This document shows positions 42,039 to 50,990 of a stretch of DNA of 64,000 nucleotides, piece by piece. How positions within the stretch are numbered: the first letter of the stretch is position 1; each line of letters begins with the position of its first letter. The notes beneath the pieces were generated by a model. That model was given only the letters and a program-made list of their open reading frames with translations, made no database searches and was not told where the DNA came from. The translations under genes and the position numbers were made by a program. This DNA is from Halobacillus_B rhizosphaerae (lineage in GTDB: Bacteria; Bacillota; Bacilli; Bacillales; Halobacillaceae), in NCBI RefSeq assembly GCF_046719735.1, contig NZ_JAUTWQ010000001.1, positions 62,001 through 126,000 on the forward strand, given 5' to 3'.

Positions 42039-42086
42039 AATTGTGAAATTTAACTCAAAAGTATATCATATATAGGGGGATGCAAT

Positions 42087-43121
42087 ATGGGGAAAACACG
42101 AATTGCGATCAATGGGTTAGGCAGAATAGGAAGAATGGTATTCAGAAAAGCGGTTTCTGATGATTCCATTGAACTTGTGGCTGTAAATGCGAGTTACCCT
42201 GCAGAAACCATTGCCCATATGCTTAAATATGACAGTATTCATGGCAAGTTTGATGGTGAAATCCAAGCGTTGGATAATAGTATTAAGGTAAATGGCAAAC
42301 TTATAGCTTTGTGTTCTACAAGAGATCCTTTGGAACTTCCTTGGGATGAAATGAAGATTGATATTGTTATTGAGGCAACCGGAAAATTCCGTACTAAACA
42401 AGAGGCAGCTCTTCATATAGATGCAGGAGCAAAAAGAGTCATTATTACTGCACCTGGTAAAGAAGTAGATGCCACTATTGTTATGGGAGTCAATGAGGAA
42501 ACCTTCTCACCTAAGTATCACCAAGTGATTTCTAATGCCTCTTGCACCACGAATTGTCTTGCTCCTGTAGTAAAAGTGCTGGAGGACAAATTCGGAATAG
42601 AAAATGGCCTGATGACCACGGTTCATTCTTTCACTAATGATCAAAAGAACTTAGATAATCCTCATAAAGATTTGCGCCGTGCCAGGGGATGTACCCAGTC
42701 CATCATTCCTACCTCCACAGGAGCCGCTAAAGCTCTAGGGGAAGTGATCCCTTCTCTCTCAGGAAAGCTGAATGGAATGGCATTACGTGTTCCGACACCA
42801 AATGTATCCCTTGTGGATCTTGTAGTGGATCTTAAAACATCGGTTACAGCAGAACAAGTCAATCAGGCGTTTGAAGATGTATCTACTAATGGGATGAAAG
42901 GAATTCTGGAATATAGCACAGAGCCTCTAGTATCCATTGATTATACTACTTCTCCTTCCTCCGCCATTATCGATGGATTGTCCACTCAAGTTATTGGAGA
43001 ACGTAAGGTTAAGGTTCTAGCGTGGTATGATAATGAATGGGGATATTCCTGCCGAGTAGTGGACCTGGCAAAATATGTCGGTTCTGTAATGAAACAAGAA
43101 ACGACAGCACGTGTATCTTAA
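42087..43121 (+). CDS. gapB: Gluconeogenic glyceraldehyde-3-phosphate dehydrogenase GapB
   Basis: This 344-residue enzyme works in the gluconeogenic direction with NADP in Bacillus. It has the Rossmann start AINGLGRIGRMVFRKA, the catalytic Cys in SNASCTTNCLAP (near residue 152) and the WYDNEWGYSCRVVDL tail. It is the GapB rather than the glycolytic GapA type, by place (after coaE, before speD) and by VNASYPAETIAHMLKYDS near residue 33, where no NAD-specific Asp is seen. Relatives also have erythrose-4-phosphate dehydrogenase activity. The ATG follows ATAGGGGGATG. The promoter carries a CcpN-type site. Confidence 0.93.
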   Translation: MGKTRIAINGLGRIGRMVFRKAVSDDSIELVAVNASYPAETIAHMLKYDSIHGKFDGEIQALDNSIKVNGKLIALCSTRDPLELPWDEMKIDIVIEATGKFRTKQEAALHIDAGAKRVIITAPGKEVDATIVMGVNEETFSPKYHQVISNASCTTNCLAPVVKVLEDKFGIENGLMTTVHSFTNDQKNLDNPHKDLRRARGCTQSIIPTSTGAAKALGEVIPSLSGKLNGMALRVPTPNVSLVDLVVDLKTSVTAEQVNQAFEDVSTNGMKGILEYSTEPLVSIDYTTSPSSAIIDGLSTQVIGERKVKVLAWYDNEWGYSCRVVDLAKYVGSVMKQETTARVS

Positions 43122-43158
43122 TGGGTGGAAGTAAGTCCCAAATTGTTTTATAATAGGA

Positions 43159-43190
43159 ACCAACTTGCAAAAAGTTACTTGCAAATTGGG
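43159..43190. promoter_or_regulatory. Direct repeats upstream of speD
   Basis: ACTTGCAAA occurs twice, 14 bases apart, and CCAA and TTGG flank the pair. TATAAT lies just upstream at 43150. This may be an operator of the speD promoter; nothing known matches. Confidence 0.25.
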
Positions 43191-43347
43191 GATAAAGCGT
43201 ATATACTTTTTTGTGAACTTCTGAATTTCTTTTATTTTCATGGCTACTCAAAGGGTTAGGACCTCTCAGGACTAACTTTCCCCCGTGGTAGTGCATGGCT
43301 GTCATTTCAGGAGGCAAAGAAGTCTATGTACAAAGGGGGATCCTATT

Positions 43348-43725
43348 ATGGATACAATGGGCAGACACGTAATTGCAGAATTATGGGATTGTAATGAAAG
43401 TAAATTAAACGATATGGCTTACATTGAACAAGTATTTGTTGACGCCGCATTAAGAGCAGGAGCTGAAGTCAGAGAAGTGGCTTTTCACAAATTTGCTCCT
43501 CATGGAGTGAGTGGGGTTGTTATAATATCTGAATCACATTTAACCATTCACAGCTTTCCAGAGCATGGTTATGCAAGCATTGATGTATATACTTGCGGAG
43601 ACCGTATAGATCCAAATGTTGCTGCTGAATTTATAGTTCAGGCGCTAGAAGCGGGACGAAATGAAACCGTGGAGGTGCCAAGAGGGATGGGACCTGTAGA
43701 AGTACAGCAATCTCGTGCTCTTTAA
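43348..43725 (+). CDS. speD: S-adenosylmethionine decarboxylase proenzyme SpeD
   Basis: This 125-residue proenzyme cuts itself at the conserved Ser in ESHLTIHSFPEHGYASID to form the pyruvoyl group, then makes decarboxylated AdoMet, the aminopropyl donor for spermidine. The cleavage Ser, the His two places before it and the catalytic Cys in DVYTCGDRIDP are all present. This is the short class of Bacillus and Thermotoga. I chose ATG 43348 behind AAAGGGGG. It follows gapB as in B. subtilis. No soluble speE is near; the only aminopropyltransferase-like gene in the window is the membrane-fused one at 9222. Confidence 0.95.
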   Translation: MDTMGRHVIAELWDCNESKLNDMAYIEQVFVDAALRAGAEVREVAFHKFAPHGVSGVVIISESHLTIHSFPEHGYASIDVYTCGDRIDPNVAAEFIVQALEAGRNETVEVPRGMGPVEVQQSRAL

Positions 43726-43746
43726 TTTAAACCAAAAGTGATGTAA

Positions 43747-43780
43747 AAAAGACCATTCAGACATTCTGGATGGTCTTTTG
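43747..43780 (+). terminator. Terminator of speD
   Basis: AAAAGACCAT and ATGGTCTTTT form a 10-bp stem around TCAGACATTCTGG. Confidence 0.82.
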
Positions 43781-44094
43781 TATGCATAGGAGGCATTGAT
43801 CATACTAAGATGGTTTATGAAATTCCCGGAATTGAAGTTGAATAGCTTTATTGATCGTGGAGTCTATAAATCCTGAATCAATGTCCATGAAAGGTTTTAG
43901 ATTTACGATAAACAGCTCCTTTTGTTCGTAACCTTACTTTAAAAGGAGCCCTCGTAATCTGATCACCTAGTGTTAATGGCAAATAACTCTATTACCGTAA
44001 TAGAAAAGAACGGACTCAATCAACTTTTCTAAATGCTTAGAAACATGTTAAAATGATAGGAGATCATGTCGAATTGGCGAAGGGATTTGTGGAA
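43781..44094. other. Intergenic region before the unknown gene and nrdR
   Basis: No convincing gene is seen. GCTCCTTTT (43915-43923) and AAAAGGAGC (43941-43949) form a 9-bp hairpin. CTATTACCGTAATAG (43990-44004) is a perfect palindrome with one central base, possibly an operator. TAAAAT at 44049-44054 is a candidate -10 for the next gene, with only a weak -35 (TTTTCT). Confidence 0.4.
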
Positions 44095-44475
44095 GTGAAA
44101 ACATTTATATCTAAATATTTCAGTAAGCATTCCGAAACACTAGAGACGCATCAGGACCAAGCGTTAACATCCCATTATTATAAGGCGAAAAAAGACGAGG
44201 TGTTTCGTGCGGTTGAAGAATTATTTTCGTCCCCGTCAGAAATTATTGCCGTTTCCAAAGAACGTGGAGAGATTACTGCGAAATACAAAGGGAAAAGACG
44301 CGCATTCGTGGTGGCCACGATTATTATGGTGCGTCCATTTCAAACGGCAGTAGATTTTTCCGTGACTACTGAATCCGGCATGCCGATTGATTTTGGTTTC
44401 AGCAGGAATCTCATTGTGGAGTTATATGATAAATTGGATCGCCAGTTTCCTTCATTGGACCAGTCAAGATCATAG
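44095..44475 (+). CDS. Conserved cytosolic protein of unknown function upstream of nrdR
   Basis: This protein of about 126 residues starts VKTFISKYFSKHSETLETH and appears all soluble, with a mixed alpha-beta pattern and no catalytic motif that I recognise. The C-terminal half (AFVVATIIMVRPFQTAVDFSV) is beta-rich. Related genes are, from memory, annotated only as cytosolic protein beside nrdR in Bacillaceae. I chose GTG 44095, with AAGGGA 9 bases upstream; an ATG at 44053 has no ribosome binding site. It lies 31 bases before nrdR and is probably cotranscribed with it. No role is proposed. Confidence 0.65.
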   Translation: MKTFISKYFSKHSETLETHQDQALTSHYYKAKKDEVFRAVEELFSSPSEIIAVSKERGEITAKYKGKRRAFVVATIIMVRPFQTAVDFSVTTESGMPIDFGFSRNLIVELYDKLDRQFPSLDQSRS

Positions 44476-44506
44476 ATAGAAATGACGAATGTGGAGTTGA
44501 TTGAAT

Positions 44507-44971
44507 TTGAAATGCCCAAATTGCCACTATAAAAGCACTAAAGTGTTAGACTCGCGGCCAATTGAAGAAGGACAGGCCATCCGCCGTCGGAGGGAATGTG
44601 AAGCTTGTGACTTCCGGTTTACGACGTTCGAGCGGATCGAAGAAGTTCCTTTAATCGTAGTTAAAAAAGAAGGAACTCGAGAAGAATTCAGCCGAGAGAA
44701 ACTTATGCGCGGACTTATTCGTGCATGTGAGAAACGTCCGGTTGCAGTAGAAGAATTAGAAAATGTGACGCATGACATAGAAAAAGAATTAAGAAACAGA
44801 GGCGTCTCAGAAGTGCCCAGCGGGGATATTGGGGAAATGGTCATGGGACGATTATCCAAGATTGACGAGGTCGCTTATGTGAGATTTGCGTCTGTATATC
44901 GTCAATTTAAAGATATCAACGTATTTATTGATGAATTAAAAGAGTTAATTAAACACGAGGATAAAGAATGA
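44507..44971 (+). CDS. nrdR: Transcriptional repressor NrdR
   Basis: This 154-residue repressor controls ribonucleotide reductase genes by sensing ATP and dATP. The zinc ribbon has four Cys (MKCPNC, then RRECEACDFRF), and the basic patch KVLDSRPIEEGQAIRRRR binds DNA. The ATP-cone domain (about residues 50-140) starts IVVKKEGTREEFSREK. I chose TTG 44507 so that the protein begins MKCPNC as in relatives, with GTGGAG 10 bases upstream; TTG 44501 would add two residues. It precedes dnaB, the standard Bacillus order. A small hairpin overlaps its stop. Confidence 0.94.
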   Translation: MKCPNCHYKSTKVLDSRPIEEGQAIRRRRECEACDFRFTTFERIEEVPLIVVKKEGTREEFSREKLMRGLIRACEKRPVAVEELENVTHDIEKELRNRGVSEVPSGDIGEMVMGRLSKIDEVAYVRFASVYRQFKDINVFIDELKELIKHEDKE

Positions 44972-44996
44972 GCCTGACGTGGCTCATTTTCTTTTT
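44967..44996 (+). terminator. Hairpin at the nrdR stop, before dnaB
   Basis: AATGAGCC and GGCTCATT pair around TGACGT and lead into TTCTTTTTC. It probably reduces readthrough from nrdR into dnaB without full separation. Confidence 0.5.
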
Positions 44997-45021
44997 CTAA
45001 CAGGGTAAGGAGGGGGAGCAA

Positions 45022-46377
45022 ATGGATCATTCCATCGGAAGATTACTGCCAGTAGACGGTTATTATTTAACAAAAACCGGAGTACCGCCACAGGATGAGA
45101 GGATCACATTGACTCATTTATACCAGCCACTTATCGGAAGGCTGCCAATATCCTTATATCAGCTGCTGGAGAGTGAATATGAGACGACGAAGGGGCAGGA
45201 CTATGCCCAGTCTCATCATAATATTATGTCTTATCTTTCTGCACCCCTTGATAAGATCTATAAAGCTAGAAAAAAATTGGAAGCGATCGGTCTGCTCAGA
45301 ACTTATCTTAAGAAAGATGAGCAGCATACGATTTATGTGTATCAGCTCAATCCCCCCTTCTCTGCTGATGAGTTCTTTCTGGATGATATGTTAACATTAC
45401 TGCTTCATCATGAATTAGGGGAAGATAAATACCAGGCATTGAAACAGCGCCTGTTAAACCCTTTCTTGCAGAGGAATGAATTAGAAGAAGTGACCGCTTC
45501 CTTTGAGGATGTCTTTAGTGAACTTCCCATGATGAAAGCGGGACCCCAGGATTTAAAGGCAAGTCATGAAGGAAATCAAAAAGCAACTGGACCTGTCATT
45601 GACGAATCAAAGGTCGATTTCGTATGGCTTCATCAAGCCTTAAAAGATAGAATGTTTCCCAGTGATCGGATTCTAACGGGAACTAATAAGCGGACCATAG
45701 TCCAATTAGCTACTTTATACAATTTGACTTCCAGTGAAATTGAAAGAGCATTAACCTGGGCAATTAATGAAGAAAATCAACTGGTGGTAGAGGAATTAAA
45801 AGCTGCCTGTCACGATTTCAGAAAAGACTATCCCTTTAAAATTTCCGAAAGCGGCAATTTAAATCAAAGAGATAAGATCGTTTCTGTAAGTAACCATGAG
45901 CAACCCGCTAGTAAAGAAGACCAATTTATCAGCATGCTTGAACAAATTTCTCCGAGGGAACTATTAGAAGACCTTGCTGGAGGTAACCAAGCCGGCGATC
46001 AGGATTTGAAAATAATCAGAGACGTTATGACGGAACAGGGGTTATCGCCTGGAGTTATGAATGTGCTTGTTCACTATGTTTTATTAAAGACTGATATGAA
46101 GCTTTCCAAAGCGTATTTAGAAAAGATTGCGAGTCATTGGACGCGAAAGAATGTTCAGACGGTAAGACAAGCAATGAACCTCGCTAAGGCAGAGCACCAG
46201 AAATACCAGCAGTGGGGAAATCAAAAATCAACTTATCGAAAGAAACAAACGAAAGAGGTTCTTCCTTCGTGGTTTAATGAGCAAAAGCAGGAAGCTCTTA
46301 AAGATGAAGGGAATTCTGAGGTTAATACGAATGAAATCGAAGCAAGAATAAGAAAACTTACGAATAAAGGAAAATAA
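45022..46377 (+). CDS. dnaB: Replication initiation / membrane attachment protein DnaB
   Basis: This 451-residue protein is the Gram-positive DnaB (not the E. coli helicase), which with DnaD and DnaI loads the replicative helicase. The N-terminal winged-helix region includes RITLTHLYQPLIGRLPISLY and a DDBH2-type domain near residues 290-400 (IRDVMTEQGLSPGVMNVLVHYVL, split over about 330-352) follows. The C-terminal part is basic (KSTYRKKQTKEVLPSWFNEQ). The ATG follows AAGGAGGGGG. It overlaps no gene, and dnaI follows 19 bases later; the two act together. Confidence 0.92.
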   Translation: MDHSIGRLLPVDGYYLTKTGVPPQDERITLTHLYQPLIGRLPISLYQLLESEYETTKGQDYAQSHHNIMSYLSAPLDKIYKARKKLEAIGLLRTYLKKDEQHTIYVYQLNPPFSADEFFLDDMLTLLLHHELGEDKYQALKQRLLNPFLQRNELEEVTASFEDVFSELPMMKAGPQDLKASHEGNQKATGPVIDESKVDFVWLHQALKDRMFPSDRILTGTNKRTIVQLATLYNLTSSEIERALTWAINEENQLVVEELKAACHDFRKDYPFKISESGNLNQRDKIVSVSNHEQPASKEDQFISMLEQISPRELLEDLAGGNQAGDQDLKIIRDVMTEQGLSPGVMNVLVHYVLLKTDMKLSKAYLEKIASHWTRKNVQTVRQAMNLAKAEHQKYQQWGNQKSTYRKKQTKEVLPSWFNEQKQEALKDEGNSEVNTNEIEARIRKLTNKGK

Positions 46378-46396
46378 AGCAAAGGTGGTGAAAAAT

Positions 46397-47329
46397 ATGG
46401 AGCCCATTCAGGAGTCCATGAAAAAATGGATGCGTGACCATAAGCAGTTTCAGCAGCGTTTACAGAATATGAAGGAAGAAGTCGTAAAGTCGTCTGAAAT
46501 TCAGACATTATTAAAAGAACACAAATCAATCTCAATGGAAGCGATTGACAAGCATTTGATTAAATTATACGAATACCAAACACAATCAAAGGATTGTGAA
46601 AAGTGTCCTTCCAGAGATGAATGTATCAATATTCTTCCAGGTTATGTACCTAGAGTAGAAGTGCAGAATGACGAAATTAAACTTGCCTATGATAAATGTA
46701 AGCGCCAGAGAAAGAAAGAGCATCAAGATCATCAGCGTTCTTTAGTCAGCAGTCTGCATATGCCTAAAGAAATTATGGAAGCAACTTTGGAACGGTTGGA
46801 TTTAAAAGACCCTGACCGAGGGAAAGCCGTGGAAAAGACTGTTCATTACATAGAGTCCCTGGGAGACGAACTGCCAGCAAAAGGGTTGTATTTTCACGGT
46901 CCTTTTGGAGTAGGGAAAACGTATTTCCTTGGAGCTATTGCTAATGAATTAAGTAAGAAAAATATTGCCTCTATGATCATTTATATGCCGGAATTTGTAA
47001 GAGAAATGAAGAATTCCATTAAAGATGATTCAATGAATGGAAAAATTGAAGCCTTTAAAAAGACGCCGATTCTCATGCTGGATGATATGGGCGCAGAATC
47101 TCAGTCTGCCTGGTTTCGGGATGAAGTTCTCGGTTCGATTCTGCAGTACCGCATGATGGAGAGGCTGCCCGTTTTCTTCACTTCCAATTACAGCCTAGAA
47201 GAATTAGAGAAAGTTTTAATGACTAGTAACCGGGGTGATATCGACCAGGTCAAAGCTAAAAGGATCACGGAAAGAATTCGCCAATTAAGTGAATTAGTCC
47301 CTGTAAAGGGAAGAAATCGCAGAGGATAA
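46397..47329 (+). CDS. dnaI: Helicase loader DnaI
   Basis: This 310-residue AAA+ ATPase loads the DnaC helicase onto DNA. The N-terminal domain has the zinc-binding Cys group (DCEKCPSRDEC near residue 59 and KCKRQRKK later). The ATPase core has Walker A FHGPFGVGKTYFLGAIA near residue 165, Walker B ILMLDDMGAES near 227, and the arginine-finger region RITERIRQLSELVPV at the C-terminus. I chose ATG 46397; GTG 46385 is inside the AAAGGTGGTG site that serves it. It follows dnaB, as in B. subtilis. Confidence 0.94.
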   Translation: MEPIQESMKKWMRDHKQFQQRLQNMKEEVVKSSEIQTLLKEHKSISMEAIDKHLIKLYEYQTQSKDCEKCPSRDECINILPGYVPRVEVQNDEIKLAYDKCKRQRKKEHQDHQRSLVSSLHMPKEIMEATLERLDLKDPDRGKAVEKTVHYIESLGDELPAKGLYFHGPFGVGKTYFLGAIANELSKKNIASMIIYMPEFVREMKNSIKDDSMNGKIEAFKKTPILMLDDMGAESQSAWFRDEVLGSILQYRMMERLPVFFTSNYSLEELEKVLMTSNRGDIDQVKAKRITERIRQLSELVPVKGRNRRG

Positions 47330-47480
47330 TAAAGTAAGCATAACCGGCATGTTTCCCCTCCCATGAACATAAATATAAGAGAGAGAAATCACTTGATGAT
47401 TTTTTCATGAGCCGTTTTGAAACAACATGATCTGCTTTTTATAATTTATGTCTGGATACGCGGGGATAGGGGGAACTGTC

Positions 47481-48278
47481 TTGGTAAGTGTTTGTTTTTC
47501 TAACCGTTTGGATGCCGTACTATTTCAAAGGGCTTTCTCGAAATCGAAAACAGTGTTATCGGTTAAAGAATATGATTCACATATACAGGTCGGTTTTTAC
47601 GATGGACAAGACTATGATGAAATAACGAATGCTTTTATGAAAGTGTTTAGGGAACGTAAATTCCTGGGATGGATCGAAGGGGTATTAACCTACACGTATC
47701 ATTATAATGATGAGCATGAAATTAGAAGAATAATGGAAATCGCTCAAGAATTCGAAAGAACTCCTCCCGTTGGTGTGGAGATCCCTTCCCTTTTTTCTTC
47801 ATTGCATTTCTATATAAAAAAATTTATCAAGGATTATAAAGACTTGGATTTTGATACATTAAGTGTGTCAGTATTAAAATCGGTCCATTCTACCCTGGTA
47901 GATTACACTGGTTACCTACTTGATGAATATAAACTAGAGGAATGCCACCAGCTGCTCGTAGATAATTGGAGGCAAAGAATCCATAACCGAGATACAGGTG
48001 TACAAGTGCTCCATCTTAAAGACGATTCTGGTTTTCGTTACTATCATGATGAAGGAAATGAACTTCGGGAAGCAGAAACATCTGTCTACATGAAGCAATA
48101 CCCTGATCCTTCCATACTTGAGCTTCCTTTAGACTGGGATATTACCCCGGCACTAGTTCACGCTCCTGAACTGCTCGTCATTTATTCCGATCGCCAGGGG
48201 GTAGCAAAGCTTGAATTATTAATGAGTATTTTTGAAGAGAAAGCGATGTGGAAACGTCTCTCAGATTTTCCTTTTTAA
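47481..48278 (+). CDS. ytxC: Sporulation protein YtxC
   Basis: This 265-residue protein has the YtxC family pattern, including SLFSSLHFYIKKFIKDYKD near the middle and ELLVIYSDRQGVAKLELL near the C-terminus. No membrane segment or catalytic motif is seen. In B. subtilis ytxC lies between dnaI and thrS, the same place as here; the role in sporulation is not defined. I chose TTG 47481 (MVSVCFSNRL) with AGGGGG 7 bases upstream. The frame runs back to 47448 without a ribosome binding site. Confidence 0.82.
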   Translation: MVSVCFSNRLDAVLFQRAFSKSKTVLSVKEYDSHIQVGFYDGQDYDEITNAFMKVFRERKFLGWIEGVLTYTYHYNDEHEIRRIMEIAQEFERTPPVGVEIPSLFSSLHFYIKKFIKDYKDLDFDTLSVSVLKSVHSTLVDYTGYLLDEYKLEECHQLLVDNWRQRIHNRDTGVQVLHLKDDSGFRYYHDEGNELREAETSVYMKQYPDPSILELPLDWDITPALVHAPELLVIYSDRQGVAKLELLMSIFEEKAMWKRLSDFPF

Positions 48279-48283
48279 AAAGC

Positions 48284-48312
48284 TTGATTTCATCCATAAT
48301 AACCGCTATAAT
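48284..48312 (+). promoter_or_regulatory. Sigma-A promoter of thrS
   Basis: TTGATT (48284-48289) and TATAAT (48307-48312) are 17 bases apart, placing the start of RNA just before the T-box leader. Confidence 0.72.
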
Positions 48313-48335
48313 ACCTACATATTACACTTATATTG

Positions 48336-48592
48336 GCATGGATGAGGACGAGAACACTAAGAGACGCAAGGAAAGAGAGAGGAGTCATCGGCTGAAAGCT
48401 CCTTCTTAATGACTTAGCTGTTTACCACCTCGGAGCTCTGCTTGTGAAAAGATTCTTAGTAATAAGCAGCGTCAGGTCCGCGTTAAGGATGAATGAAGCC
48501 GTGTATAATTCACACGGGAATTTTGGGTGGAACCGCGAGTGACAACGCTCGTCCCTTAGCTGCAGAGCTTAGGGACGAGCGTTTTATTTTTT
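48336..48592 (+). ncRNA. Threonine-responsive T-box riboswitch of thrS
   Basis: The leader contains the T-box core GGGTGGAACCGCG (48525-48537). Its UGGA pairs with the acceptor end of uncharged tRNA with discriminator U, fitting tRNA-Thr. ACC at 48424-48426 is a good specifier codon candidate. The terminator is AACGCTCGTCCCTTAGC paired with its complement up to GACGAGCGTT and followed by T-rich sequence; the antiterminator uses the T-box bases. Uncharged tRNA-Thr thus turns on thrS. Confidence 0.9.
48544..48592 (+). terminator. Regulated terminator of the thrS T-box
   Basis: AACGCTCGTCCCT and AGGGACGAGCGTT form a 13-bp stem, followed by TTATTTTTT. It competes with the T-box antiterminator. 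Confidence 0.88.
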
Positions 48593-48612
48593 ATAAAAAA
48601 GGAGTGTCAAAA

Positions 48613-50559
48613 ATGTCGGATCAAATTCAAATTAAATTTCCAGATGACAGTGTAAAGGAATTTGAAAGAGGGACCACAGGAGAAGAAATTGCTCATTCCA
48701 TTTCCCCAGGCTTAAAGAAACAGGCACTCGCTGTGAAATTAGATGGCGAACCTTATGATTTAAGACGTCCAATAGATAAAAATGGGGCAATCGAAATCCT
48801 GACGTATAAAAACCCAGAAGGTATCGAGGTACTTCGGCATTCTACGGCTCATTTAATGGCCCAGGCAATTAAGCGTTTGTATGGTGAAGTGAACCTTGGA
48901 GTAGGACCAGTGATTGAGAATGGCTTCTATTATGATATTGATATGGATCAATCTCTTACTCCTGAAGATCTTCCGAAAATAGAAAAAGAAATGCAGAAAA
49001 TTGTGGATGAAAATTTAGAAGTTGAACGAATTGAACTTTCCCGTGAGGAAGCAAAAGAAAAGTACCGTAAACTTGGAGATGAACTTAAATTAGAATTGAT
49101 AGATGCTATTCCTGAAGGAGAACCTCTGACTATATATAAACAGGGAGAATTCTTCGATCTATGCAGAGGTGTTCACGTACCTCAGACAAGTAAAATTAAA
49201 ATCTTTAAGCTTTTGAACATTTCGGGTGCTTACTGGCGCGGAGATAGTGACAACAAAATGCTTCAACGAATTTATGGTACAGCCTTTGAAAAACAAGCAC
49301 ACTTAGATGAATACCTGCACATGCTTGAAGAAGCCAAGGAGCGGGATCATCGTAAATTGGGCAAAGAATTGAATATCTTTACTGTTAGTCAGAAAGTTGG
49401 TCAGGGATTGCCGCTCTGGCTGCCTAAAGGAGCTACTATACGCAGGACAATTGAACGCTATATCGTGGATACAGAAGAACGACTTGGTTACAACCATGTA
49501 TATACTCCAGTTCTTGGAAGTGTTGATTTATATAAAACGAGTGGTCACTGGGATCATTATAAGGATGATATGTTCCCTACGATGGAAATGGATAATGAAG
49601 ATCTCGTTCTTCGGCCGATGAATTGTCCGCACCACATGATGGTATACAAGAATGAACTGCACAGTTATCGTAATCTCCCTGTGCGAATTGCTGAACTGGG
49701 AACGATGCACCGGCACGAAATGTCAGGTGCGCTAGCCGGACTTCAGCGAGTAAGGGCAATGACTTTAAATGATGCCCACATTTTTGCCCGTCCAGATCAA
49801 TTAAAAGATGAATTCAAACGCGTCGTGCGTCTTGTTCAAGAGGTCTACCATGATTTCGGCATTAATAATTATTACTTCCGTCTCTCTTATCGTGATCCTG
49901 CGGATAAAGAGAAGTATGTAGATAATGATGAGATGTGGACGAAAGCACAGGCGATGCTGAAGGAAACAATGGAAGACATGGAGTTGGAATACGTGGAGGC
50001 AGAAGGTGAAGCTGCTTTTTATGGTCCAAAACTAGATGTGCAAGTTAAGACTGCACTAGGTAAAGATGAAACTTTATCCACTGTCCAGCTTGATTTCCAC
50101 CTGCCGGAACGATTTGATCTAACTTATGTCGGGGAAGATGGTAAGGATCACCGGCCGGTTGTTATTCACCGAGGTGTCGTTTCGACAATGGAACGTTTTG
50201 TTGCTTTTCTAATTGAAGAGTATAAAGGTGCGTTCCCAACTTGGTTGGCTCCTGTGCAGGCTAAGATCATTCCTGTTTCAGCTGATGCTCATCTAGATTA
50301 TTCTAAGTCCCTTGAAGATGAACTTCGCCAAGCCGGTATCCGCGTTGAAGTGGATGAACGGAATGAAAAAATTGGTTATAAGATCCGTGAAGCTCAAACA
50401 CAAAAAGTACCTTTCCAGTTAGTGGTAGGGGATCGCGAAATTGAAGACCATGCGGTTAATGTAAGAAGATACGGAGAACAAGATTCTGAAACAAAATCTG
50501 TGCAAACCTTCATAGAAGAAATTAGGAATGAGATTGATCAGAAACTGTTAAGGAAATAG
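48613..50559 (+). CDS. thrS: Threonine-tRNA ligase
   Basis: This 648-residue class II synthetase charges tRNA-Thr. The order is: TGS domain (residues 1-62), editing domain with HSTAHLMAQAIKRLYG near residue 76, catalytic core with zinc ligands in RPMNCPHHMMVYKNEL (near 335), motif 2 ELGTMHRHEMSGALAGLQRVR, motif 3 VVIHRGVVSTMERFVAFLIEE, and an anticodon-binding domain at the C-terminus. The editing His pair HxxxH (HSTAH) and the Cys in FFDLCRGVHV are present. The ATG at 48613 follows AAAAAGGAG just after the T-box. The gene is monocistronic. Confidence 0.97.
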   Translation: MSDQIQIKFPDDSVKEFERGTTGEEIAHSISPGLKKQALAVKLDGEPYDLRRPIDKNGAIEILTYKNPEGIEVLRHSTAHLMAQAIKRLYGEVNLGVGPVIENGFYYDIDMDQSLTPEDLPKIEKEMQKIVDENLEVERIELSREEAKEKYRKLGDELKLELIDAIPEGEPLTIYKQGEFFDLCRGVHVPQTSKIKIFKLLNISGAYWRGDSDNKMLQRIYGTAFEKQAHLDEYLHMLEEAKERDHRKLGKELNIFTVSQKVGQGLPLWLPKGATIRRTIERYIVDTEERLGYNHVYTPVLGSVDLYKTSGHWDHYKDDMFPTMEMDNEDLVLRPMNCPHHMMVYKNELHSYRNLPVRIAELGTMHRHEMSGALAGLQRVRAMTLNDAHIFARPDQLKDEFKRVVRLVQEVYHDFGINNYYFRLSYRDPADKEKYVDNDEMWTKAQAMLKETMEDMELEYVEAEGEAAFYGPKLDVQVKTALGKDETLSTVQLDFHLPERFDLTYVGEDGKDHRPVVIHRGVVSTMERFVAFLIEEYKGAFPTWLAPVQAKIIPVSADAHLDYSKSLEDELRQAGIRVEVDERNEKIGYKIREAQTQKVPFQLVVGDREIEDHAVNVRRYGEQDSETKSVQTFIEEIRNEIDQKLLRK

Positions 50560-50589
50560 GCTGCTACCAGCCAAAGAATTTTATTCATC

Positions 50590-50632
50590 AAAGAACCTAG
50601 ACCATTGAATCCCATTGGTTTGGGTTCTTTGT
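50590..50632 (+). terminator. Terminator after thrS
   Basis: AAAGAACC(TA)GACCA pairs with TGGTTTGGGTTCTTT with small mismatches and ends in GTTATT. The sequence recalls the AAAACCCGAACCA terminators. Confidence 0.6.
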
Positions 50633-50742
50633 TATTGATTTAAGATAACGTTCTGCTTCATCTTCCACATTAATCATCGGGTTGATTTTTTGGTTAGGAT
50701 CTTATATCCTTATAAAAGAGCTAATGGATAGCAACTGGCCGG

Positions 50743-50771
50743 TTGACATGAATGGTCATGCATGCTATTAT
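50743..50771 (+). promoter_or_regulatory. Sigma-A promoter of infC-rpmI-rplT
   Basis: TTGACA (50743-50748), a perfect -35, stands 17 bases before TATTAT (50766-50771). Confidence 0.78.
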
Positions 50772-50777
50772 AATTTA

Positions 50778-50917
50778 GGTAACTGAATGAACGGATCTGA
50801 GACAAGAAGAAGCACCCGCTTCTCACCTGATCGACGCACTATGCAGTTGGCAGGTTACTTATCCTTTGTAAACTATAGGAGATGTGTGGGTGCAGTATGT
50901 ACCGACACTTTTTTTAA
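50778..50917 (+). ncRNA. L20-type ribosomal protein leader (attenuator) of infC operon
   Basis: After the promoter the RNA has AGCACCCGCT near 50811, which can pair with GGGTGC at 50888-50893, and alternatively GTGTGGGTGC can pair with GTACCGACAC to form a terminator followed by seven T (50909-50915). This two-state layout upstream of infC-rpmI-rplT fits the Bacillus L20 leader, in which ribosomal protein L20 binds and favours termination. The class is assigned by place and layout, not by a covariance search. Confidence 0.72.
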
Positions 50918-50990
50918 TGGGATTAAATCAATTACTTGTCGATGACAGATCTTTATAAGGTTTCTAAATATACAATGGAGGTGGCTCGTT

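Noticed and set aside
43326..43394. Small frame starting ATG TAC AAA behind AGGAGG, overlapping the speD start
   Set aside because: Spacing of 11 bases is poor and the 22-codon product overlaps speD in another frame; a regulatory upstream frame is possible but not supported.
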